A stretch of 21,079 bases of DNA from Candidatus Bipolaricaulota bacterium (lineage in GTDB: Bacteria > Bipolaricaulota > Bipolaricaulia > Bipolaricaulales > Bipolaricaulaceae): NCBI GenBank assembly GCA_025060555.1, contig JANXBC010000015.1:1-21079 (forward strand). Reading direction: 5' to 3'. A program made the position numbers and the translations under genes. The notes under the pieces were generated by a model. That model did no database searches and had not been told where the DNA came from. It saw only the letters and a program-made list of their open reading frames with translations. Below are positions 8,005 to 14,556 of this stretch, piece after piece. Each line of letters opens with the position of its first letter. Position 1 is the first letter of the stretch.

Positions 8005-8053
8005 GTGACGGAGGTCACCCTGGGCGTGGACAAAAGGCGGCTGGGGTGACCTC
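8004..8053 (+). terminator. Alternative hairpins after rplM, probable terminator or attenuator
   Basis: Two mutually exclusive stems can form. A short one pairs GGTGAC (8004-8009) with GTCACC (8014-8019), starting on the last base of the rplM stop. A longer perfect 10-bp stem pairs GAGGTCACCC (8011-8020) with GGGTGACCTC (8044-8053) and is followed by the pyrimidine-rich TCTTCTCTT. The longer form looks like a weak intrinsic terminator for rplM. Confidence 0.45.
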
Positions 8054-8168
8054 TGGGGTCTTCTCTTAAGCCCGGCGCGCGGGATACCCTAGCCAGCGTG
8101 ACGGAGGTGAAAGCGTTTCACCACCGCTTATGCCCGTTTTAGTTGTGCTGGGCAGTAAGGAGGGAGGG
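8054..8168 (+). other. Leader of the PKD-protein gene
   Basis: This stretch holds a second copy of GTGACGGAGGT (8098-8108, also at 8005-8015) and a 7-bp hairpin GGTGAAA/TTTCACC (8106-8122). The AAGGAGG ribosome-binding site is at 8157-8163. No convincing -35/-10 pair is visible, so transcription may continue from rplM or use an unrecognised promoter. Confidence 0.35.
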
Positions 8169-10370
8169 ATGATGAGGAAGATCAGCCTCGCTGTGGCGGT
8201 GGTCCTTGGGATCGCCGTGCCCCTATTTGCCCAGGGGTACTTCGAGGTCTCGCAGGGGACCACCAAAGTCGCGGTCACGCCGTTTTCCGGCACCAAAACA
8301 GCCCAGGAATTCTATGACTACGATTCCGGTCAGTCCCGGAGCAGGAATCAATTGGCGGAACCTAATACTGCTGTGCTCTTCCTGTATCGGGAGCCGGCTG
8401 GACAGCTCTACCTTTTCTTCATCCTGGGCAAAGCGGAGGCCGGAACGGCTGGTAATGCCCGGTTCACCATAAAAAACATCCCCATCGGCGCTGATTTCAC
8501 CCTAAAGGATGACGCTTTTTACTTCCCCCTCTTCGCCGAGCTGAGCGACACGTACACCCCTACTAATGGTGACTACGTGGTGTACTGGGTATGGGGCGAT
8601 GCTCGCACCGACGGCGGCGTCTTTGGCCCCCTGGGAGAGGAGTTCGCCCTCACCATTGTTCCGGAGGCCCTCTCCGGTGTTCAGCGCATCGCCTTCAAGT
8701 ACGGAGATATCAATAAGCCGACTCGCGTGGAGCTCAATACCCTTGATCCCATAGTGGTGAAGGGGATGCGCAACCAGCCCCCCGTGGCCAAGCTCGTTGT
8801 AACTCCTACGGCTCCGCGGGCCCGCCAAGAGGTCCTATTCGATGCATCCGCAAGCTACGACCCTGACGGCAGCATTGTAAAGTATCAATGGGACTTCGAT
8901 GGCGACGGCAAAGTCGACCTCACCAGCACCGAGGCGAAGGTCCGCTATACGTATCTTACGGGTGGTAACTTCACGGTTGGGCTCACCGTGGTGGACAACA
9001 CGGGAATCACCACGTCCATTACCTACCCGCTATACGTTTCTCCCGTCACCGTGCGGGTGACCCGGGAGATCTCCACGACCTACGCCACGCCCGGCTCGGT
9101 TTTCCGGGTGACAGTGACGATCAAAACTGATCAGGACCTGGTTGGCGTGGGGTTAGACGAGGATCCGCCCGCGAACTGGGAGGTCATCCCCATTCAAAAT
9201 GCCGGGGCCGTGTTCAACCGCCCGTACGTGCAGTGGGTTTTCATAGACACCATCCGCGCCGGAACGGAGCGGGTCATCATTTATGACCTTAAGGTTCCCA
9301 CGGCTGAGCAGCTTGCTTCCCTGCGGTTACCACAAAGATTCTGCATAACCGGCCTTTTCCAGAGCAAGGTTCCGGATATCGCGCTGGAAGTGGAGGGGGA
9401 GACTTGTCTCATCGTGGATAGTTGCTTACCAATACTGGAGGCTGTGGCCCATCTCATTCCACCGGAGAAGCCTGGTGATCAGGACCGCCTGGATTTGCGC
9501 CTCTCCGAGATGATCACCGTGGACCAGGTGAACCGCGCTGCGGAGCTTTGGCGCACTGGTCAGCCTGTCCCTGGGACGTGCGGGGAACAGCTCGACCTGG
9601 AGAAGGTGAAACTCATCGCAGCCTATGCGTACTCCTGTACCCCTGTGGATGAGCAACTGCCTACCTACCCGCAGGCCAACGTGAAAGCGCGGCGGACCAT
9701 CCTCTATCCCATCCCCTGTGAGGCCGTCGTCATCGGTTTCTACGATAGCATGGGCAACGCCGTCGGGAACAAGTTCACTGTAAAAGTAGAGATCGAGACC
9801 GACCGAGATGTAATCGGTGTTGGTCTGGATGAGGATCTGCCTGTGGGGTGGCGGTTGACCCCTATCCAAAACAGTGGCTTTGTCTATAAACCGGGTGTGG
9901 ACCAGTGGGTCCTTCTGGACGTGCTCAAGCCAGGGCGCCCGAAGATCATCATTTACGAGGTTACCGTCCCTCCCAGCATCCAGGTGAAGAAGCCTTTGCC
10001 CGGACCTTGCCCAACGCGGGACTCCCAGACGATCGTAGGGCGCGTGGATACGGGTCTTCCGTGCCAAGAGGTGGATGTCACCGGCCAGAATAAGGTCGAA
10101 CTTTCAGACTGCCTCAGTGTTCTTGCCGCGATAGCTAAGTGGGATGTAAACCGGGACGTCATTGATCTTACGCTCTCCGACAAGATCACATTCCAGCAGG
10201 TTCAGCGAGCCATTGCTTTCTGGCTTGAGGGAAGCCGCGTGCCGCGGGCCTGTGACCCCGGGGTCGTGGACTTCGAGATCATGAAAACCGTCATCGCTTA
10301 CTGGCTCACAGGGACGCCGATTTGTGAACCCTTGCCTGGGCAACCACCCACCCTTTGTGAAGGCCGGTAA
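8169..10370 (+). CDS. Exported PKD-domain protein with two beta/helical tandem modules
   Basis: Predicted 733 residues, beginning with a signal peptide (about 1-22, ending LFAQ) without a lipobox. ATG 8169 is chosen because AAGGAGG lies 5 bases upstream; ATG 8172 is an equal alternative. Residues about 23-200 form an unrecognised beta-rich domain. A PKD domain follows (about 203-292), with NQPPVAKL, FDASASYDPDGSI and WDFDGDG typical of that Ig-like fold. Then a unit occurs twice (about 292-497 and 508-722). Each copy has a beta domain with VGVGLDEDxPxxW...PIQNxG and IIIYxxxVP, then a two-helix module (CLxxL.A.A..., then LRLSEMITVDQVNRAAELW and LTLSDKITFQQVQRAIAFWL) that resembles a dockerin in layout but lacks clear calcium loops. 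Paired cysteines suggest extracytoplasmic disulfides. Probably a surface or secreted scaffold or binding protein; function unknown. Confidence 0.8.
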   Translation: MMRKISLAVAVVLGIAVPLFAQGYFEVSQGTTKVAVTPFSGTKTAQEFYDYDSGQSRSRNQLAEPNTAVLFLYREPAGQLYLFFILGKAEAGTAGNARFTIKNIPIGADFTLKDDAFYFPLFAELSDTYTPTNGDYVVYWVWGDARTDGGVFGPLGEEFALTIVPEALSGVQRIAFKYGDINKPTRVELNTLDPIVVKGMRNQPPVAKLVVTPTAPRARQEVLFDASASYDPDGSIVKYQWDFDGDGKVDLTSTEAKVRYTYLTGGNFTVGLTVVDNTGITTSITYPLYVSPVTVRVTREISTTYATPGSVFRVTVTIKTDQDLVGVGLDEDPPANWEVIPIQNAGAVFNRPYVQWVFIDTIRAGTERVIIYDLKVPTAEQLASLRLPQRFCITGLFQSKVPDIALEVEGETCLIVDSCLPILEAVAHLIPPEKPGDQDRLDLRLSEMITVDQVNRAAELWRTGQPVPGTCGEQLDLEKVKLIAAYAYSCTPVDEQLPTYPQANVKARRTILYPIPCEAVVIGFYDSMGNAVGNKFTVKVEIETDRDVIGVGLDEDLPVGWRLTPIQNSGFVYKPGVDQWVLLDVLKPGRPKIIIYEVTVPPSIQVKKPLPGPCPTRDSQTIVGRVDTGLPCQEVDVTGQNKVELSDCLSVLAAIAKWDVNRDVIDLTLSDKITFQQVQRAIAFWLEGSRVPRACDPGVVDFEIMKTVIAYWLTGTPICEPLPGQPPTLCEGR

Positions 10371-10394
10371 GGACAGGTGTGGCTGATCTTCCTC

Positions 10395-10424
10395 AGGCGG
10401 CGGGGAAAATTCCCCGCCGCCTTT
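10395..10424 (+). terminator. Strong hairpin between the two secreted-protein genes
   Basis: A perfect stem of GGCGGCGGGG (10396-10405) with CCCCGCCGCC (10412-10421), extendable by A-T pairs at both ends, is followed by TTT. This looks like an intrinsic terminator for the upstream gene, with a short T-tract. It may allow read-through into the next gene, which has no other clear promoter. Confidence 0.65.
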
Positions 10425-10448
10425 CCCCGTTTGGGAAAGGAGGAGAAA

Positions 10449-11093
10449 ATGCGGAAATTTTGGGTTTTTCCAATTTTGAGCGTATGTGTTGGTGTGAGCC
10501 TATATGCAGCGAGTATCACCCTCGAAAGTTCCACCTTCACGCCTGATCCGGGGAATACCGTGAGCTTGTTCGTGCGCGGTGCCCCCCTTGGAGCGTCCTT
10601 CCTGTGGGATCTCGATGGCGACGGAAGTTACGAGCGCACCACTCAAGAACCCCAAACCACGTTTGTCATGGCGGAGGGGGTCCGCCCGGTGCGGGTAGAA
10701 GTGGTCAGCGGTGGCAAATCCCTCACCCAGTTCAAGGTTATTTTTGTGGCGGACAAAAGGCTGGGTGCGACGCGCACGGTGGTGCTTGAGGGCACGAGTT
10801 ATCTCGTCACCATCTGCGTTGCTCCCAAAACCACCGTCATAGCCCCCGGCATCATCGAGGAAATCCCCTCTGGGTTTGGGGTAGAGGTGGTGGCCAATGA
10901 CGGAGCTTTTTGGCGTAGAGCGGAACGCTTGGAAGCTGTCTGGCCCCTGATCCTCGATCCTGGGCAAACTGTTTCTTTTAGCTATCGCCTCTACCCTCTT
11001 GCGGGGGTTTCCTTCCAATTCTCCGGGTTGGTGAGCGCTTATGCTGCGGGAAAACGTGTAGAGATCCCTATTGCTGGCGTGGCTCAACCTTAG
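10449..11093 (+). CDS. Small exported protein with PKD-like and beta domains
   Basis: Predicted 214 residues starting at ATG 10449, chosen because AAAGGAGG (10436-10443) precedes it and a signal peptide follows directly (basic MRK, hydrophobic core, cleavage near SLYAA at about 21). The first half has a PKD-like strand pattern containing WDLDGDGSYE, close to the WDFDGDGKVD of the upstream protein. The second half (about 100-190: VTICVAP..., IEEIPSGFGVEVVANDGAFW, then a YRLYP strand) matches the layout of the duplicated beta domain of the upstream protein. The two genes are therefore probably related in origin and function. There is no lipobox and no membrane anchor. The stop codon overlaps that of the convergent phospholipase-D-like gene by 4 bases. 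Function unknown. Confidence 0.72.
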   Translation: MRKFWVFPILSVCVGVSLYAASITLESSTFTPDPGNTVSLFVRGAPLGASFLWDLDGDGSYERTTQEPQTTFVMAEGVRPVRVEVVSGGKSLTQFKVIFVADKRLGATRTVVLEGTSYLVTICVAPKTTVIAPGIIEEIPSGFGVEVVANDGAFWRRAERLEAVWPLILDPGQTVSFSYRLYPLAGVSFQFSGLVSAYAAGKRVEIPIAGVAQP

Positions 11094-12145
11094 CGCAACG
11101 GGAAGGAGCCCCGCCAAAGCTCGTCGAAATACGCGGCCAAAAGGTGGCCGAGTTCAGGGGTGCCGAGGAGGGCTAGGCCCGCCTCCACATTCTTTGCCAG
11201 CGAGGAATAGTTCCAATTTGCTGAGGAAACGAGGACGTGGCGACCATCAACCACGAGGCACTTGGCGTGCATGGTGGTCTGAGCCGAATCAAAGCGGACT
11301 TCTACCCCCTGTGAGGTGAGCCAGGCCGCACTGAGTCTGTTGGAATCGGCGAGGGATTGATCGGTTTCCCCTCCCTCTAGGAGGATTTGCACTCGCACGC
11401 CCCTTTGCGCTGCCCGCGCCAATGTTTGAATGAGGACTGTCGAAGGGCTGTCTGGATACCCCGGGTAAAAGGTTAGCTGATAAAGCAAAACCAGGATTTC
11501 TGTTTGCGCGCACTCAAGCATGAACTGGATCACATTAAAGTGTGTTCTGGTCTCCGGGAAATCCAAAACGGGGATCGCCGCCGCTTCTGGCCAAGGTTTG
11601 CCAGGCAGTTGTGTTTGGGTTGTAAGTTTTCCCTCCCAAAGGTAGAAGAAAAACCGGCGGAAAGTAGCGGCGAGTGTAGGTTCAGCCAAAGCTAAGTCCA
11701 CCTGGATGCTTGCCGTAAGCGCCGTCTTGGTCCAGTGGGTGGAACCGACGATCACCCAATAGCAATCCACCACTAAAAACTTCGCGTGGAGGGTGATCTC
11801 CACTGGGTCTTCTTGGACCTTTGCCCCCGCCAAACGTAGGCGAGTCACAGCTCTCTCCTGCTCGGGAGCAAGTGGCCGATTTCCTCTCTCCACTAGCACG
11901 TAAATGGCGACTCCCGCCTTTGCTAGCGTGCAGAGGGTGGAAAGAAGGGGCTCTGAAGTGCCCTCTTCGTATGCGCGGAGATCAGACAAAGCCACGAGCA
12001 CTTCCTCCTTTGCACGGGCCAGAACTTCCGGCACATGCTGTAGGTAGCAAGGATTCTGTGGGGTGGTCCAGAGGGGAAGCACGGGGAAACCTAGCGCAGT
12101 GAAAGACCAGAGAAAGAACGAAAAACCAGTGGCAAGGACTCTCAT
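11090..12145 (-). CDS. Exported phospholipase-D-superfamily protein
   Basis: A 351-residue protein with an N-terminal hydrophobic segment (about 5-20) that looks like a signal peptide or anchor. It carries two HxK-type half-sites of the PLD superfamily: His120-Ala-Lys122 with Asp127 and Gly-Ser 134-135, and His293-Ala-Lys295 with Asp300 and Ser-Ser 307-308. The two histidines would form one active site that hydrolyses phosphodiesters through a covalent phospho-His. Substrates in this superfamily include phospholipids, DNA (Nuc-type endonucleases) and cardiolipin precursors. The absence of multiple membrane helices argues against cardiolipin synthase. An exported nuclease or phospholipase is likeliest. 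Start ATG 12145 has only a poor AAGG site abutting it. The gene is divergent from the lon-like gene, 20 bases away. Confidence 0.85.
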   Translation of the reverse strand: MRVLATGFSFFLWSFTALGFPVLPLWTTPQNPCYLQHVPEVLARAKEEVLVALSDLRAYEEGTSEPLLSTLCTLAKAGVAIYVLVERGNRPLAPEQERAVTRLRLAGAKVQEDPVEITLHAKFLVVDCYWVIVGSTHWTKTALTASIQVDLALAEPTLAATFRRFFFYLWEGKLTTQTQLPGKPWPEAAAIPVLDFPETRTHFNVIQFMLECAQTEILVLLYQLTFYPGYPDSPSTVLIQTLARAAQRGVRVQILLEGGETDQSLADSNRLSAAWLTSQGVEVRFDSAQTTMHAKCLVVDGRHVLVSSANWNYSSLAKNVEAGLALLGTPELGHLLAAYFDELWRGSFPLR

Positions 12146-12157
12146 CCTTGCTATGAT
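12129..12157 (+). promoter_or_regulatory. Candidate promoter for a leaderless lon-like mRNA
   Basis: GTGGCA (12129-12134, four of six to TTGACA) and TATGAT (12152-12157, five of six to TATAAT) are 17 bases apart. Transcription would start about 12164-12165, directly at the GTG start codon 12166, which has no Shine-Dalgarno. On the opposite strand the same bases read TATCAT, a possible -10 for the divergent gene. Confidence 0.45.
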
Positions 12158-12165
12158 ACCTTATT

Positions 12166-14556
12166 GTGATTGAGGCTCTAATTCCGGAAAAGCTGCGGCG
12201 GCGCTGTGACCAACGGCTATTCACTTTTGCTTCCACGGCAGAGCTGGAACCGCTCTCCGGAATCATCGGTCAGGAGCGGGCGCTTGAGGCTTTGCGCGTG
12301 GGCCTAAGCCTTCGTGCCCCTAAACATCGGTACAACGTATACGTAGCGGGGGAGCCGGGTTTGGGAAAGACCTCGGCGGTGGCCCAGTTTTTAGAGGAGC
12401 TCTCCCGCAATCAGCCCGTTCCTTCGGACATCTGCTATGTGTACAACTTTGCTGTTCCCCATATGCCGCGCTACCTCCTCCTCCCCCCGGGAAGGGGCCG
12501 CGACCTCAAGGAGGATATGGACCGGTTCCTGGATTTCTTGGATCGGGAATTGCCACGCGTGATGGAGTCAGAGGAGGTCAAAGCGCGGGTTCGGCGGGAG
12601 CGGGAGGCATTTGAAGCTCGGCGGGAAGCGGTTTTCCGCGACCTCGAGGGAAAGGCCCGCGCGCTGGGTTTCGCCATCCAGCGCACCCCCTTCGGCCTCA
12701 ACACGATCCCCCTCAAGCCGGATGGCTCGCCCTACTCTCACGAGGAGTTTCAGGTTCTGGCTGAAGAAGAACGCGCGGAGATCCTCAAAAGGCAGGAGGA
12801 GATCCAGGACCTTGTGCGCGAGACTTTCCGCCGGCTGGGAGAGTTAGAGGAGAGCTGGCAGGAGCATCAAAAGCGGTTGGGACAGGAGGCCGTGCGTTTC
12901 TTGATCGCCCCACGCATCGCTCAGCTACGCGCAAAGTACGCGGAGTTCCCGCGAGTCTTGGAGTTCCTCCAGGCTGTGGAAACAGACGTTGTAAGCAACG
13001 TGGAAGCTCTGCTTGCCGGGAAGAACAAACCTCCCCTCCCCATCCCTCTGCCCGAGCCTGATCGTTATCTGCGGTACCGAGTGAACCTTTTGGTGGATCG
13101 CAGTGGTGCGCAGGGAGCACCGGTGGTGGTGGAGGAAAACGCCACCTACATAAATCTTTTCGGCACCATTGAGCGCCGTGTGCAGTTTGGCGTGGTGACC
13201 ACGGATTTCACCCAAATCCGGCCTGGCGCCCTGCACCGGGCCAACGGTGGCTATCTCGTCCTTTCCGCGTTGAACCTCCTGCGGTTCCCGCTTTCCTGGG
13301 ACGCGTTGAAAATCGCCCTGAAAAGTGGGGAGATCCGGGTGGAGGACCCGGCTCAAATGCTGGGCTACGCCTCCACAGAGGGGTTGCGTCCCGAACCTGT
13401 ACCCCTTCAGATCAAGGTGATCCTCATCGGTCCTCTTTGGCTTTATTACCTTCTCTACTTTTATGATGAGGATTTCCGCAAGCTCTTCACGATTCGTGCG
13501 GACTTTGATATGGAAATGCCGTGGACGGAAGAGGCGGCTTGGGCCATTGCCCGCTTCATCCGGGCCCGAAGCCTTGAGAACCCAGAGATTTTGCCGTTCA
13601 CGCCCGAAGGAGTGGCCCGGGTTGTGGAGTACGCCGCGGAACTCGCGGGCGATCAAAGGAAGCTTTCCACAAGATTCGCAGCGCTTACTGCCCTCATCGA
13701 GGAAGCGAGCTTTTGGGCCCGCAGCTTGGGTGCGAGCACGGTGGAGGCCGCACACGTGCGGCTAGCTATAGAAAAAGGGAAAAGCCGCCAATCCCTTCTT
13801 GCCGAAAGGGTTCGTGAGTGGATCCGGCGCGGGAAAATTCTGGTTCAATTGCATGGCACCGCCGTGGGGCAGGTCAACGGCTTAGCCGTGGTGGATTTAG
13901 GGGATTTTGCCTTTGGCCGTCCGCAGCGGGTTACAGCCAATGTCTTCGCCGGCAAATCTGGAGTGGTCGATATCGAACGCGAGGCGGAGTTGGGGGGGAA
14001 GATTCATACCAAAGGGGTGATGATCCTCAAATCCTATTTTGGTGAGAAATTCGCGTTCAAGAACCCCTTGACCCTCAGCGCGAGCCTAGCCATGGAGCAA
14101 GCCTATTCCGGGATCGAGGGGGATTCCGCCTCTGTCGCGGAGCTTTGCGCCCTCCTTTCCGCCCTTTCCGGTGTGCCCTTCAAACAAGGCATCGCCGTCA
14201 CGGGGGCCATCGACCAAAAAGGGAATTTACAGCCAGTCGGTGGAATCAACGAAAAAATATACGGTCACTTCCTGGTGTGTAAGGAGCTGGGATTGACCGG
14301 AGAACAGGGGGTGGTGATCCCGCGGCGAAACGCTGACGAACTCATGCTTCCTGAAGAGGTCGTAGAGGCCGTTACCCAAGGGAGATTCCACGTGTGGGCT
14401 TGCGACAGCGTGGAGGAAGTGGTGGAACTTCTCTCGGGGATGCCTGCTGGGACGCCCAATGAAAACGGTGAATATCCCGAAGGTTCCCTGTTTCATCTTG
14501 TGCAAAAACGGCTCGAGGAGATCAAGAAAAGCGTGGAGGAGAGCGAGGAAGATTGA
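12166..14556 (+). CDS. LonB-type ATP-dependent protease
   Basis: This 796-residue protein combines an AAA+ ATPase and an S16 Lon protease domain (COG1067-type, the LonB-like family without the classical Lon substrate-binding N domain). Walker A is GEPGLGKTS (62-70). A long charged helical insertion (about 120-290) probably forms a coiled coil. The NATYINLFGTIER and GALHRANGGYLVL blocks (about 325-365) are typical of this family. The C-terminal protease domain contains Ser654 in GDSAS and Lys697 in NEKIYGHF, the expected Ser-Lys dyad. No membrane helices are seen, unlike archaeal LonB. It degrades misfolded or regulatory proteins in the cytoplasm (family knowledge). GTG 12166 has no ribosome-binding site but a promoter-like element ends 8 bases upstream, suggesting a leaderless transcript. 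The stop abuts the convergent glyA-gcvT stop with no gap. Confidence 0.9.
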   Translation: MIEALIPEKLRRRCDQRLFTFASTAELEPLSGIIGQERALEALRVGLSLRAPKHRYNVYVAGEPGLGKTSAVAQFLEELSRNQPVPSDICYVYNFAVPHMPRYLLLPPGRGRDLKEDMDRFLDFLDRELPRVMESEEVKARVRREREAFEARREAVFRDLEGKARALGFAIQRTPFGLNTIPLKPDGSPYSHEEFQVLAEEERAEILKRQEEIQDLVRETFRRLGELEESWQEHQKRLGQEAVRFLIAPRIAQLRAKYAEFPRVLEFLQAVETDVVSNVEALLAGKNKPPLPIPLPEPDRYLRYRVNLLVDRSGAQGAPVVVEENATYINLFGTIERRVQFGVVTTDFTQIRPGALHRANGGYLVLSALNLLRFPLSWDALKIALKSGEIRVEDPAQMLGYASTEGLRPEPVPLQIKVILIGPLWLYYLLYFYDEDFRKLFTIRADFDMEMPWTEEAAWAIARFIRARSLENPEILPFTPEGVARVVEYAAELAGDQRKLSTRFAALTALIEEASFWARSLGASTVEAAHVRLAIEKGKSRQSLLAERVREWIRRGKILVQLHGTAVGQVNGLAVVDLGDFAFGRPQRVTANVFAGKSGVVDIEREAELGGKIHTKGVMILKSYFGEKFAFKNPLTLSASLAMEQAYSGIEGDSASVAELCALLSALSGVPFKQGIAVTGAIDQKGNLQPVGGINEKIYGHFLVCKELGLTGEQGVVIPRRNADELMLPEEVVEAVTQGRFHVWACDSVEEVVELLSGMPAGTPNENGEYPEGSLFHLVQKRLEEIKKSVEESEED

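Noticed and set aside
8130..8168. Upstream ATG start for the PKD protein
   Set aside because: It would put 13 residues before the signal peptide and place the AAGGAGG site inside the gene.
9426..10067. 213-codon minus-strand open frame
   Set aside because: Antisense to the duplicated region of the PKD protein; no start signal and no motif.
10377..10448. Upstream start for the small secreted protein
   Set aside because: It would translate through the terminator hairpin and move the signal peptide away from the N terminus; ATG 10449 has an ideal AAAGGAGG.
12925..13755. 276-codon minus-strand open frame
   Set aside because: Antisense shadow of the LonB-type protease; composition is typical of G+C-rich antisense frames.
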